Below, piece after piece: positions 1 to 8,934 of a stretch of 64,000 bases of DNA (position 1 is its first letter; the number at the start of each line of letters is the position of its first letter). Under the pieces are notes generated by a model. The model saw nothing but the letters and a program-made list of their open reading frames with translations, was not told the origin of the DNA and searched no databases. This DNA comes from Pseudomonadota bacterium (GTDB lineage: Bacteria; Desulfobacterota; Desulfovibrionia; Desulfovibrionales; Desulfovibrionaceae). Where the stretch lies: contig JAEWQB010000020.1 of assembly GCA_023460395.1 (NCBI GenBank), forward strand, positions 145,994 to 209,993, in the 5' to 3' direction. Position numbers and translations under genes: made by a program.

Positions 1-34
1 GCCGGACTCACCGAAAGCAGAAAGGAGTTACACC

Positions 35-382
35 ATGGGTCAACTCGCACAATACGGTAATCTTGATATCGACTGGAACCTCAGCCCGGAGCATGCGGTA
101 ACGATGTATCTGGAATGGGGAAATAATGACTGGCATGCGGAATATCCGCCTGTGCGGTCTAAGGCCGACTATTCCACGTATTTTGTAGTGGATACGTGGG
201 GCGAACAACCTGTGGTGCGACTGGTACGCCGTAATTCTGAAGCAGCGGAAGAACTGGTTACCGTTCCCCTGCCAGCCCGGCTAGCGAACCACTTTCATGA
301 CGAACATGGCGACCTGAAGGGAATTATGGAGCCTACTCCAGAAATCAAGGCATGGCTTAAAAAGGAACTTGGGCACGACTAG
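35..382 (+). CDS. Conserved-looking hypothetical protein, 115 aa
   Basis: A soluble, acidic 115-residue protein with no signal peptide or membrane segment. I do not recognise the family. Several Trp and aromatic residues (NDWHAEYPP, DTWGEQPVVRLV) and a short charged C-terminal helix suggest a small folded domain. The ATG start is supported by AAAGGAG at 21-27. A factor-independent terminator follows at 432-463, so it is probably the last or only gene of its transcript. It converges on recD2, which runs leftward. Real coding is likely from the ribosome site and GC-rich third positions; function is unknown. Confidence 0.75.
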   Translation: MGQLAQYGNLDIDWNLSPEHAVTMYLEWGNNDWHAEYPPVRSKADYSTYFVVDTWGEQPVVRLVRRNSEAAEELVTVPLPARLANHFHDEHGDLKGIMEPTPEIKAWLKKELGHD

Positions 383-431
383 CAAAACCCGGCCCACACA
401 CGTTGCCGCACATCCATGGCAAGGCAATTTT

Positions 432-463
432 CGCCCGCATCCGTACCACGATGCGGGCGTTTT
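432..463 (+). terminator. Factor-independent terminator
   Basis: A 9-bp perfect stem (CGCCCGCAT at 432-440 pairing with ATGCGGGCG at 451-459) with a 10-nt loop, followed by TTTT. It ends the transcript of the 35-382 gene before the convergent recD2 stop. Confidence 0.8.
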
Positions 464-515
464 GCGTACAAGGCCACACCGCCTCCGGCACCCGTGGTGT
501 CACGCCGGGGACTGG

Positions 516-2765
516 CTACCGCACAGGGTTCAGAGCGTCAGCCAGACGATACGCCAAATGGGTATACCGTTTTTGCATTTTATTATTATGCACGGCGATA
601 GTCAGCGCTTTGGATGAGCCAACGAGAATAACGAGTCTTTTACCGCGTGTTACCCCGGTATATATAAGATTTCGCTGGAGCAGCACATAGTGTTGCGTGA
701 GCACGGGAATGACCACGGCGGGATATTCCGATCCCTGCGATTTATGAATGGATATGGCATAGGCGGGCACCAGTTCATCCAGTTCTGAAAAGGCGTAGAT
801 GACATTTTTTTCATCGTCGAAACGGACGGTGAGTTCCTTTTCCTGCTCGTTAATCACACAAATGCGGCCTATATCGCCGTTGAACACGTCTTTGTCGTAG
901 TTGTTCCTGATCTGCATGACCTTATCATCGAGCCGGTATTCCCTCTCTCCGCGCCGTATCATATGCCCATTGGGGTTCAGAGCCCGCTGGAGTAGCAGAT
1001 TCAGGTTTCCTGCCCCGGCAGCGCCCTTGTGCATGGGCGTGAGCACCTGAATATCGTTGAAGCGGTCCATATGGAAACGGCGGGGAATGTGATTCTTCAC
1101 CAAGTCCACGACCATGGCTGCGCAACGCTCCGGGTCGTCCTGCCGGATAAAATAAAAGTCGGAAAGCCGTCCCTTTTCCGTCTCCAGATAAGGTACCTCG
1201 CCACAATGAATTTTGTGCGCGTTGGTAATAATTTCCGATTCCTGCGCCTGCCGAAAAACCTCAGTCAATTCCACCACTTCCACCACGCCGGAGGCAATAA
1301 CATCCCGAAGCACGTTGCCCGGCCCCACGGAAGGCAACTGGTGCACATCGCCCACAAAAATCACGGTGGCTCCCAGCGGTACCGCCTTAAGAAGGTGGAA
1401 CATGAGCATCGTGTCCATCATGGACGCTTCGTCCACCACCAACAGACCACAGGCCAGCGGGTTATCCTCATTTCGCTGGAATCCGTCTTCGCGAGGAGAA
1501 TACTCCAGCATCCGGTGAATGGTCCGGGCCTCTTCTCCCGATGTTTCAAACATGCGTTTAGCGGCCCGCCCCGTGGGTGCGCAGAGCAACACCCGCGCTT
1601 TAAGTGAGCGGAACACCCGGATTATGGCGTTGGTAATAGTGGTTTTTCCCGTGCCCGGCCCCCCCGTAAGCGCCATAACCTTGGCTTTTGTAGCCGTGCG
1701 CACCGCCTCTAGCTGCGCCTCTGCCAGAGACATGCCCAGCTCTCCGACCACGCGCTCCACAACGGCGTCCGGTTCTGGAATATGGACAGACTTGGGCGAA
1801 GAAAGAATTTTACGCAGATATGTGGCAATGCCGGATTCATAGGCATGGAAACGGGAAAGATACACGGCGTCCTCCCCATCGGAAAGCGGCTCCAGAACCA
1901 CCCGCTCCTCACGCGCCAGCGACAAAATGGCCTCTTCCACCATGCCGTACTCAATATCGAGATCATTGGCGGTTTTAGCAACCAGCAGTTCCTTCGGGTA
2001 ATAGACGTGCCCGTCGTCCGTAATTTTCTTGAGGGTATACAGCAGCCCCGCTTCGGCCCGGAGCGGAGAGTCTTTCTCAAACCCCAGCTTCCGCGCCACC
2101 GCGTCCGCCGTGAGGAATCCTATGCCGTGGATGTCCATGGCCAGCCGGTACGGATTTTCCTGCACCACTGTGAGCGCGTGTTTGCCGTAAAATCTGAAAA
2201 TGCGGACAGCATACGCGGTGGATACGCCGTGCGGTTGCAAAAACATGATAAGATCGCGAATGCCCCGGTGTTCTCCCCAGCCTTCTTCCACGGCCTGCGC
2301 GGTTTTACGGCCTATGCCTTCCACTTCCAGCAACCGCTCCGGTTCGTTATCGAGCACGCGAAAGGTGTCTTCCCCGAATACGGCGACGATACGCTCTGCC
2401 GTTTTCGGTCCCACCCCGTGGATAAGCCCGGAGCCAAGGTAGTGGCGAATCCCCTCCACATGGGCGGGTAGCACGGTTTGGTAGCGTTCCATACGGAGCT
2501 GACGACCAAAACGGGGATTATCTACCCACTCGCCCCACACTTCCAAGGCCACACCGGGTTGTGGTTCCGCCATGTGCCCCACCACGGGAACAGAGTCCCC
2601 CGCGGGTGTTTTTAGGCTGAACACGGTATAGCCGTTTTCGCTGTTGTGGAACACCACCCTGTCAAGCGAGCCGCTTACAGAGACAAGGCGCGTGCCCTCT
2701 GCGTCCTGCTGGGCATCGGCGGGCGCGGGGCCTGTGGGCAAAGGATTTTGCTGCATCCGGTTCAT
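516..2765 (-). CDS. recD2: RecD2-type ATP-dependent DNA helicase (SF1B)
   Basis: A 5'-3' superfamily 1B helicase of the RecBC-independent RecD2 type, acting in DNA repair and replication-fork maintenance. Seen in the 749-residue protein: an N-terminal OB and helix-hairpin-helix region (about 25-230), Walker A GGPGTGKT at 368-375, Walker B VVDEASMMD at 443-451, the GDVHQLPSVGPG motif near 472, TEVFRQ near 501, and C-terminal SIHKSQGSEYP and YTGVTRGK motifs. Length is normal for RecD2 (about 720-740). The gene starts 15 bp downstream of the aroC stop, so it is probably co-transcribed with aroC. No strong Shine-Dalgarno precedes the ATG, consistent with translational coupling. No RecB or RecC gene is nearby, which fits RecD2 rather than RecD. 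Confidence 0.95.
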   Translation of the reverse strand: MNRMQQNPLPTGPAPADAQQDAEGTRLVSVSGSLDRVVFHNSENGYTVFSLKTPAGDSVPVVGHMAEPQPGVALEVWGEWVDNPRFGRQLRMERYQTVLPAHVEGIRHYLGSGLIHGVGPKTAERIVAVFGEDTFRVLDNEPERLLEVEGIGRKTAQAVEEGWGEHRGIRDLIMFLQPHGVSTAYAVRIFRFYGKHALTVVQENPYRLAMDIHGIGFLTADAVARKLGFEKDSPLRAEAGLLYTLKKITDDGHVYYPKELLVAKTANDLDIEYGMVEEAILSLAREERVVLEPLSDGEDAVYLSRFHAYESGIATYLRKILSSPKSVHIPEPDAVVERVVGELGMSLAEAQLEAVRTATKAKVMALTGGPGTGKTTITNAIIRVFRSLKARVLLCAPTGRAAKRMFETSGEEARTIHRMLEYSPREDGFQRNEDNPLACGLLVVDEASMMDTMLMFHLLKAVPLGATVIFVGDVHQLPSVGPGNVLRDVIASGVVEVVELTEVFRQAQESEIITNAHKIHCGEVPYLETEKGRLSDFYFIRQDDPERCAAMVVDLVKNHIPRRFHMDRFNDIQVLTPMHKGAAGAGNLNLLLQRALNPNGHMIRRGEREYRLDDKVMQIRNNYDKDVFNGDIGRICVINEQEKELTVRFDDEKNVIYAFSELDELVPAYAISIHKSQGSEYPAVVIPVLTQHYVLLQRNLIYTGVTRGKRLVILVGSSKALTIAVHNNKMQKRYTHLAYRLADALNPVR

Positions 2766-2780
2766 GTACAGGGGGGAGGC

Positions 2781-3881
2781 TTACAGGTCAAACTCATCCA
2801 GTTCCATAAGGCCGGAAAGTGGCGAAAGCGTCTGCCGCGCCTGTAGAAGCAGCAGGTCTGCCAGCACCAAGCACACCATAGCCCGCAGCACCGGCACCAC
2901 ACGGGGAATGGCGCAGATGTCGTGGCGTCCGCCAATGCGTATTGCGCGTTCTTCACCTTGTCTGGTGGTGCTAATCTGTTCTTTGGCAAGTGAGGGTATG
3001 GGCTTGATGGCTGCGCGCGCAATCACAGGCATGCCGTTGGCTATCCCGCCCAGCACGCCCCCCGCATGGTTGGAGGCGAAGGTATTGTCGCGCATGGTGT
3101 CATTGTGCTGACTACCGCGCATACGCGCCGCCGCGAAACCGGAGCCTATTTCCACTCCCTTCACAGCCCCCACGCTCATGAGCGCCTGCGCCAGCAGAGC
3201 GTCCAGCTTGGCGAATACCGGCTCTCCCAGCCCGGCAGGCACGCCCTGCGCCTCTATCTGCACTATGCCGCCCAGCGTATCTCCCTGCCCTTTCACTTCC
3301 CGGACCAGATGTTCCCATGGTTCCACAACGCCGGGTTCAGCCGCAAAAAAAGGACGACCCACCGCCCCTTCCGGGTCTGTCACCGCCGCAGGCACTCCGC
3401 CCAATTCCACGGTGTACGCCCGCACGGTAATTCCTTGCGCGGCGAGCAATTGCGCGGCAATCGCCCCGCCCGCCACCCGGCTCACCGTTTCGCGCCCGGA
3501 GGAACGCCCTCCGCCCCGGTAGTCACGAAAACCGAATTTACGGTCAAAGGTATAATCCGCGTGACCGGGACGCCAGACGTCTTTGATGTCCCCGTAATCG
3601 CGGGAGCGCTGGTCCGTATTTTCAATCATAAATCCAATGGGGGTTCCCGTGGTTCTGCCTTCAAACACGCCGGAAAGAATGCGCACCGCATCCGGTTCCC
3701 GGCGGGAAGTGACGGCTGGACCGCCCTGCCCCGGTCTGCGCAAATCCAGATCGTGCTGAATATCCTCTTCGCGCAACTCAATGCCGGAGGGGCATCCGTC
3801 CACCACGCCACCCAGCGCCGCGCCATGCGATTCACCGAAAGTGGTCAGCCGGAACAACCGGCCAAAGGTATTGCCGCTCAT
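2781..3881 (-). CDS. aroC: Chorismate synthase
   Basis: Catalyses the last shikimate-pathway step, EPSP to chorismate, using reduced FMN. The N-terminus MSGNTFGRLFRLTTFGESHG carries the signature FGESHG, and the body has the family pattern of GGxSSGRET and conserved Arg/His positions. The start at 3881 was chosen because GGAGGA at 3888-3893 precedes it and the alignment to the family begins here; an upstream in-frame ATG would add 34 unrelated residues. The product is 366 aa, normal for AroC. It lies in a leftward group with aroK and a universal stress protein upstream and recD2 downstream. aroK and aroC in the same group support a shared role in aromatic amino acid synthesis. Confidence 0.96.
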   Translation of the reverse strand: MSGNTFGRLFRLTTFGESHGAALGGVVDGCPSGIELREEDIQHDLDLRRPGQGGPAVTSRREPDAVRILSGVFEGRTTGTPIGFMIENTDQRSRDYGDIKDVWRPGHADYTFDRKFGFRDYRGGGRSSGRETVSRVAGGAIAAQLLAAQGITVRAYTVELGGVPAAVTDPEGAVGRPFFAAEPGVVEPWEHLVREVKGQGDTLGGIVQIEAQGVPAGLGEPVFAKLDALLAQALMSVGAVKGVEIGSGFAAARMRGSQHNDTMRDNTFASNHAGGVLGGIANGMPVIARAAIKPIPSLAKEQISTTRQGEERAIRIGGRHDICAIPRVVPVLRAMVCLVLADLLLLQARQTLSPLSGLMELDEFDL

Positions 3882-4192
3882 ACCATATCCTCCGTGTTGG
3901 GCACATTCGTACATATGCCCGAAAGCGCGTTTGGAAAAAAACAAAGAAGACCGCGCCGTCCGCCCACAACGCGCCATCGCCATGCAACGGGGAATGCGCC
4001 GGGTATTCCGGTTTGCATTCCCGTATCAGCGGAGGAAATGGTGAGACAGCCCGTTACGCCATCTCCTTCCCGCATTCTCTCTCGTGGAAAGGGACTGGCA
4101 ACTCACGCAGGGGCGGTCGTCCTTCCTCTCATATGGGAACAACTCATATGGGAACGATGTGCCGGGAACACGCAGTCCCACGCGAAAAATTG
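3882..4192. other. Intergenic stretch without a gene; short direct repeat
   Basis: About 310 bp between the usp stop and the aroC start. I see no convincing reading frame. It holds the aroC ribosome site (3888-3893) and two copies of the 13-mer CTCATATGGGAAC at 4128-4140 and 4143-4155. No good promoter match was found, but an aroC promoter is likely here because of the gap size. Confidence 0.5.
4128..4155. repeat. Tandem 13-bp direct repeat
   Basis: CTCATATGGGAAC occurs at 4128-4140 and again at 4143-4155, with a 15-bp period (about 1.5 helical turns). It sits downstream of the usp stop and upstream of aroC. It could be a protein-binding site or simple duplication; nothing decides this. Confidence 0.6.
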
Positions 4193-4615
4193 CTACCGGA
4201 CCACCGTAACCGGGCAAGCCGCGACCTGCAGGACGCGGTGCGTGGTGCTGCCTACCAGCAGACCTTCCAGTTCCGAATGCCCGCGCGAACCCATGATAAT
4301 AACATCGCACTTGTCAAAGTCCGCCAGTTGCACAATGGCGTCTTCCACCGGGCCTTCCAGCACCTTGTCCGTAAACGGAACCCCCATGTCCCGCAACATT
4401 CCCCGGTAAGGTTCCAGCAACTCGTTGGCGCGCACGGTAAGCCCGTGCTTCGCCTGATCATACGCTTCGGAACTGAGCATGGGCGGAACCTGCATACGGC
4501 AGTTCATGAGCAAAACTTCCGCTCCTACCAGTTTTGCAAACTCTCCGGCATACCGTGCGGCCTTAACTGAATATTCCGAGCCATCCACAGGAACCAATAT
4601 CTTTTTGATCTGCAT
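4193..4615 (-). CDS. Universal stress protein, UspA family
   Basis: A small cytoplasmic ATP-binding stress protein of 140 aa. It begins MQIKKILVPVDGSEYS, the usual first strand with its Asp. The C-terminus has the nucleotide-binding pattern G-2x-G-9x-G-S/T as GSRGHSELEGLLVGST, so it is an ATP-binding-type Usp. The ATG at 4615 has AGGGAGA just upstream; an in-frame ATG at 4639 would add eight residues outside the family pattern. It lies between aroK (67 bp upstream) and aroC, and may be co-transcribed with aroK. The physiological partner is unknown. Confidence 0.92.
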   Translation of the reverse strand: MQIKKILVPVDGSEYSVKAARYAGEFAKLVGAEVLLMNCRMQVPPMLSSEAYDQAKHGLTVRANELLEPYRGMLRDMGVPFTDKVLEGPVEDAIVQLADFDKCDVIIMGSRGHSELEGLLVGSTTHRVLQVAACPVTVVR

Positions 4616-4682
4616 GATGATTCTCCCTAAAATTCCCATTCAAAGCGGTGCGAACGCACCACACGCGCCTTTTTTGATGTTG

Positions 4683-5390
4683 CTAGTCTAGCGAGGTATG
4701 CCCTTTTGTTTCAAGGAATTTTACGAGATACTCCGTAATTTCCTGCACATTTTTTTCACCATCCACGGTTATATGCGCCACAGCGGCGTATAATGGAACG
4801 CGTGCGGCGAGCACCTCTTCGACCTCACGCGAAACCGCCGCAGCGGGGGTATTCTGCGTGCCGGACAAAGCGGATGGCGTGGACGGAATGGGCGAAACGG
4901 GCAAATCGGGTGAGCCGGGCGAATCGGGTGAGCCGGGTGAATCGGGTACCCCCGGCGAAATAGACACATGGGGCGAATCAGGCAGCCCCGGCCCCCCTTC
5001 CTCGTCCGCAGAGGCCAATGCGGGCCGCTGCTCGTGCAACGGGTCCGCGCACAACCGCGCCACCAATGCATCGGCAGAAACACGCAGCCACGCCGTCAGG
5101 CCAGATTCCGCCAAGAGCAGACGGTTCTCCTCACGCAGCACCATGCCCCCGCCCGTGGCAACCACAAGGCATGGAGCATCGCATACCGCACGCAGCGCAG
5201 CAGTTTCCATGTCGCGAAAGGCTTCCCAGCCTTGCCGCCGCACAATCTCCGCCACGGAACACCCGGCACCGCGCACCACCAACTCGTCCGTATCCACAAA
5301 CCGCCACCCCAGCCGGGCAGCCAGCTCGCGCCCCACAGTGGTTTTGCCACTGGCGCGCGGCCCGACTAAATATATCCGCCGTGCCTTCAT
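4683..5390 (-). CDS. aroK: Shikimate kinase with a low-complexity insertion
   Basis: Phosphorylates shikimate at O3 using ATP. Seen: Walker A GPRASGKT at residues 10-17, the VDTDELV substrate-binding stretch near 32-38, GWEAFRD near 54-60, the ATGGGMVLR loop near 78-86, and the lid Arg-Pro at 122-123. The protein is 235 aa against about 170 for the family. The extra length is mainly a Pro/Ser/Gly/Asp-rich insertion at about residues 131-187 built on repeats of SPGSPD, placed between the lid and the last catalytic helices (REVEEVLAARVPLY). GGGAG lies 7 nt before the ATG. Catalytic residues look intact, so the insertion is probably a tolerated disordered loop. Whether the gene is aroK or aroL cannot be decided by eye. 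Confidence 0.9.
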   Translation of the reverse strand: MKARRIYLVGPRASGKTTVGRELAARLGWRFVDTDELVVRGAGCSVAEIVRRQGWEAFRDMETAALRAVCDAPCLVVATGGGMVLREENRLLLAESGLTAWLRVSADALVARLCADPLHEQRPALASADEEGGPGLPDSPHVSISPGVPDSPGSPDSPGSPDLPVSPIPSTPSALSGTQNTPAAAVSREVEEVLAARVPLYAAVAHITVDGEKNVQEITEYLVKFLETKGHTSLD

Positions 5391-5720
5391 AGGGCATCTC
5401 CCAGTCATCACAGGATATCATCGGGCCGTCTGGCAGCCCCCGCCAACCTATCCATATCCCCGCAAAGAGGCAACCGGACAACGTTCCCGGTGCCATAGCT
5501 GTTACAGGCGCGTAAAAAATAGCCCACGCGGGCCGTGCCCTCTTTTACCCCGGCAGGATTGGTGCTAGGAAGGGGCGACCTGTATTCACACATCGGGAAG
5601 GACAACGCGTATTGCTCTCTCCGCGCCACAAAAAAAGTGCCGCGGAGACTCCGCAACAGAATAAACGCTGACCGTCCCGCATAACCAGCCGTCCCTGCCA
5701 ACGGCGAAAAAGGATTCTCC
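5391..5720. other. Intergenic region between divergent aroK and mltA
   Basis: About 330 bp. It must hold the aroK promoter (leftward) and the mltA promoter (rightward). A leftward frame ending at 5408 runs through much of it, but its in-frame ATG at 5593 has no ribosome site and the composition is Arg/Gly/Ser-rich, so I did not call it. AAAAAGGA at 5707-5714 is the mltA ribosome site. Confidence 0.5.
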
Positions 5721-7037
5721 GTGGTGAAGTGTTTCCGCCCGTTCCCCCGCTTCGCACTTTCCCGCAAGCGGATTGGAACAATTACATATACAACGGCAAC
5801 GTCCGCGTCTTTTTTACGGCTGTCTCTGGTCGTATGTCTGTGTTGCCTTCTCTTCACCGCCTGCGCCAAGCCGCCAGTTTCCGTCACGCAACCGGGCAGC
5901 CCAGTGCAAGAGGCTCCGGCCCAGCCCGAAACCACATTCTCGCCCCTGTCCCTCCCCGAAGCCGAGGCGGTGGCCCGACTTATGGATATCTCCCGGCAGG
6001 GTCTTTCCTCGTGGCAAGAACTTGCGCCGGGGATAGAACGCTCCTTGGCCTATGTGAGCCGCAAACCCGCCACAGCAACGGTACTACGCCGTGAGGGACT
6101 GAACGTCACATGGGGCGAGCTTCGCGCGTCCTTATTGCTCATGCGCGACCTGCTTCCCCGACTGGATGCCGACCCCACCTTGCTGGCGACGCATTTCCAG
6201 TTTTTACAACTCGCGCAAGATCCCGTGTTCACCGGCTATTATGAACCAGCCATTGAGGCCTCCACCAAGCCTTCCAGCGTGTATGCCTATCCTCTGTACG
6301 CTGTGCCGGACGACCTCAAAACACTGGACCTTTCCGCCTTTCATCCCCGGTTTACAGGGCAGAAAATATATTACCGGCTACAGGGAAATGCCGTGCTGCC
6401 CTACCACGACCGCGAGGCCATTGATTCTGAAAAAGCGCTCGCCTCACGTGGTCTGGAAATCGCATGGGCTAAAAATCCCATAGATATTTTCTTCCTTCAA
6501 ATACAAGGCTCCGGGCGGCTTATTCTGCCGGATAACCGGGAGTGCCATGTTTTGTACGCAGGAAAAAACGGACGCGAATACGTCTCGCTCGGTCGTGTGA
6601 TGCGTAACAAAGGACTGCTCCCGGCGGACGGCATTAGCATGCAGAGTATCCGCGACTATCTGGAGCGTCACCCCTATGCCATGCAAAGTCTGCTGAACAG
6701 CAACCCCAGCTATGTCTTTTTCCGCCTTTCGGACTCCGGTCCTTACGGCGCCATCAACCAAATATTGACCCCACGCGTTTCTCTAGCCACAGACCCCGCC
6801 CTTTTGCCACTGGGCGGAGTATTAGCCTTCACCGTTCCCCTGCCCGCAAAAAACGCGGAAGGCGGCTTCACCCCCGGCACCCCGTTTACGGGCATCGGGC
6901 TGGCACAGGATACGGGTGGGGCTATCAAAGGACATCGGCTGGATTTTTTCAGCGGCTATGGGGACGACGCCACGTGGATTGCGGGGCACATGAACACTCC
7001 GGGATCTGTCTGGCTTTTGCTCCCACGCACGCCATAA
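5721..7037 (+). CDS. mltA: Membrane-bound lytic murein transglycosylase A (lipoprotein)
   Basis: Cleaves the glycan strands of peptidoglycan to 1,6-anhydro products at the inner face of the outer membrane. The start is GTG with AAAAAGGA six bases upstream. The N-terminus has a hydrophobic stretch ending in the lipobox LFTAC (Cys near residue 47), so it is a lipoprotein with a rather long n-region. The central MltA domain has DPVFTGYYEPAIEAS and the QIQGSGRL motif. The C-terminal 3D domain shows AQDTGGAIKG, then RLDFFSGYGDDA and AGHMN, including the three Asp residues that name the domain. At 438 aa it is somewhat longer than E. coli MltA. The next gene begins 22 bp downstream and may be co-transcribed. 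Confidence 0.93.
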   Translation: MVKCFRPFPRFALSRKRIGTITYTTATSASFLRLSLVVCLCCLLFTACAKPPVSVTQPGSPVQEAPAQPETTFSPLSLPEAEAVARLMDISRQGLSSWQELAPGIERSLAYVSRKPATATVLRREGLNVTWGELRASLLLMRDLLPRLDADPTLLATHFQFLQLAQDPVFTGYYEPAIEASTKPSSVYAYPLYAVPDDLKTLDLSAFHPRFTGQKIYYRLQGNAVLPYHDREAIDSEKALASRGLEIAWAKNPIDIFFLQIQGSGRLILPDNRECHVLYAGKNGREYVSLGRVMRNKGLLPADGISMQSIRDYLERHPYAMQSLLNSNPSYVFFRLSDSGPYGAINQILTPRVSLATDPALLPLGGVLAFTVPLPAKNAEGGFTPGTPFTGIGLAQDTGGAIKGHRLDFFSGYGDDATWIAGHMNTPGSVWLLLPRTP

Positions 7038-7059
7038 CCGCTCCTTTTCGGGAGGCTCC

Positions 7060-8598
7060 ATGAATGATTCCTCGATTTCCGTTCTCGCGTTGGATGACGA
7101 TCCCATAGTTCGTCGCACCATGGCCGCTTTTCTGCAAGATGAGGGATTTTCCGTCATTGAGGCGGACTGCGGGCGAGCAGGACTGGAACTATTCCGTCAG
7201 GGCGGTGTGGACGCTATTTTGCTGGACTGGCGGCTCCCCGACATGCGCGCAGGAGAAATTCTCAGCACCATCTGTGAACAAGCCCCCACCACTCCCGTCA
7301 TTATCGTATCGGGAACGGAACGGGTGGACGATGTGGTGGACGCTTTGCAGCGCGGCGCGTGGGACTTCCTTATGAAACCGCTCACGGACATGACCGTGCT
7401 GGTGGCGGCTCTGCGCAAATGCCTTTCCCGCGCACGCCTGCTGCGGGAAGAAGGCTTACGGCGCGAAACGCTGGAGCAGCAGGTGCGCAAACGCACCGAA
7501 GCGCTGGAACAGGCCAACGCGATGCTGCGCCGTCAGATAAGTGAACGGCTGGAGTTTGAACGAGCGCTTGCCGACAGCGAAGAACGATTCCGCCAGCTTG
7601 TGGAAAACGTGCGCGAGGCGTTTTTTGTGCGCGACATGAATACGGGCGCGTTTCTCTACGTCAGCCCCGCCTACGCGGAAATATGGGGACGCTCCTGCGC
7701 TTCGTTGTACGCCGCGCCGGAATCGTTATTTACCGCCGTGCACGCTGCTGACCGTCGCCGCATTCTTCTGAGCTGGGAATTGCTCACGCGCACCAACCGT
7801 CCCATGGACGAAGAATGCCGTATTGTCCGCCCGGACAATACCATTCGCTGGATTCGGGGCCGCGCGTTTCCCGTGGAGGACGATGCAGGCACCCCCTACC
7901 GTATCGTGGGCATTGCCGACGACATCACCCGACGCAAACTTTCCGATGAAAGCATCCGCCGGTCTTTGCGGGAAAAGGAAACCCTGCTCAAAGAAGTTCA
8001 TCATCGGGTGAAAAACAACCTGCAACTGGTTTCCAGTTTACTCAACCTTCAGGCCTCGTACATCCGCACGCCGGAAGACAAGGAACTTTTCCTTGAGTCG
8101 CAAAATCGCATCCACTCCATGACGCTGGTGCATGAAGAACTGTACCGCTCTGACGATCTTTCCTGCGTGAACTTCACGGACTACCTGCCCAAGCTCGCGC
8201 ATAAGCTTATGGCGGTTTTCGCCATGGGCAAACATATCCGTCTGCGGACGGACATCCAGCCTCTCTCGTTCCCCGTTGACACTGCGATACCCTGCGGATT
8301 GATTATCAACGAACTGCTCACCAACGCGCTCAAGCACGCATTTCATGGTCGGGAGGAAGGCACGGTGCAACTTTCCGTCACGCGGGAGCGTAACGTGGTG
8401 CGCCTTGTCATCCAAGACGACGGCACGGGTTTTCCGCAGGGATACGACCCGGATACCGCCCGCACTCTGGGGATGCAACTGGTGAGATCGCTGGTCGATC
8501 AACTGGGGGCTGTTCTGACTATAGACGTGGTTGAAGGCACCACGTTCACCATCGCTTTTGAAACGCCCAAAGGAAATATTCCCCAGCAACACGCGTAG
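7060..8598 (+). CDS. Hybrid receiver-PAS-histidine kinase (HisKA_2 type)
   Basis: A cytoplasmic 512-residue signalling protein. Order: receiver domain 1-120 with acidic pocket D12-D14, phospho-acceptor D56 (LLDW) and K106 (MKP); a coiled coil about 125-170; a PAS domain with PAC about 172-292; then a HisKA_2 dimerisation region with EVHHRVKNNLQ at about 312-322 (phospho-His is one of H314/H315); and an HATPase at the C-terminus with NELLTNALKHAF and DDGTGFP. No membrane segment is present. The receiver at the N-terminus means it probably receives phosphate from, or is controlled by, another kinase. GGGAGG upstream of ATG supports the start. No cognate regulator lies next to it, so the signal and output are unknown. 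Confidence 0.93.
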   Translation: MNDSSISVLALDDDPIVRRTMAAFLQDEGFSVIEADCGRAGLELFRQGGVDAILLDWRLPDMRAGEILSTICEQAPTTPVIIVSGTERVDDVVDALQRGAWDFLMKPLTDMTVLVAALRKCLSRARLLREEGLRRETLEQQVRKRTEALEQANAMLRRQISERLEFERALADSEERFRQLVENVREAFFVRDMNTGAFLYVSPAYAEIWGRSCASLYAAPESLFTAVHAADRRRILLSWELLTRTNRPMDEECRIVRPDNTIRWIRGRAFPVEDDAGTPYRIVGIADDITRRKLSDESIRRSLREKETLLKEVHHRVKNNLQLVSSLLNLQASYIRTPEDKELFLESQNRIHSMTLVHEELYRSDDLSCVNFTDYLPKLAHKLMAVFAMGKHIRLRTDIQPLSFPVDTAIPCGLIINELLTNALKHAFHGREEGTVQLSVTRERNVVRLVIQDDGTGFPQGYDPDTARTLGMQLVRSLVDQLGAVLTIDVVEGTTFTIAFETPKGNIPQQHA

Positions 8599-8604
8599 CC
8601 GGCT

Positions 8605-8934
8605 TCATCCACGTGGCTCCGCGCAGGGGAAATATGGCACCCATGCGTGGGAAATATAGACGCTTCCGTCTCTCGCGGACAAGAGCGCTGGCCCTGTCGG
8701 AGCAGCATCCCGACAAACCTTCCGTGTGTTCACGGAGTAATTACAGAAGGGCATTCCCAACGACATTCCCGCCAGCTCAAACGTGCCCCGCCATATACAA
8801 AGGCCCGCCACTCCGTGGCGGGCCATAGCATCAAACTGAGGAGTATGCGCGGCCTCCAGTGGAGTTATGCCGCCGGGGCACAAAGCCGGAACCTCACCCA
8901 TGCCGTCTATAATACAGAAAACCAGCTTCCGCAT
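8605..8934 (-). pseudogene. Truncated apgM-like phosphoglycerate mutase / homoserine kinase-type remnant
   Basis: The first 45 or so residues match the start of archaeal-type cofactor-independent phosphoglycerate mutases: MRKLVFCIIDGMGEVP, then GGITPLEAAHTPQFDAMARHGVAGL. After this, at about 8800, the similarity stops, the frame continues with unrelated sequence for 65 residues and ends at 8605. A full member is about 400 aa, so roughly 350 residues are missing. The ATG at 8934 follows the hom stop codon directly (TAA then ATG), which is the usual operon arrangement of hom with an apgM-like gene proposed to supply homoserine kinase activity. A GC-rich dyad (GGCCCGCCA...TGGCGGGCC, 8802-8824) lies at the break point. 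I read this as a decayed gene, not a functional one. Confidence 0.7.

Noticed and set aside
1029..1607. His/Arg-rich plus-strand frame inside recD2
   Set aside because: Shadow of a GC-rich real gene on the other strand.
3066..4409. Long 447-codon plus-strand frame across aroC and usp
   Set aside because: It lies antisense to two clear genes, is rich in His, Arg and Pro, and lacks a ribosome site.
4858..5568. Plus-strand Gly-X-Y-like frame opposite aroK
   Set aside because: It is the reverse complement of the Pro/Ser/Gly/Asp repeat in shikimate kinase; it has no ribosome site and no collagen-type ends.
5408..5593. Leftward frame upstream of aroK
   Set aside because: It has an in-frame ATG at 5593 and ends 18 bp before aroK, but no ribosome site precedes the ATG and residue composition is not protein-like.
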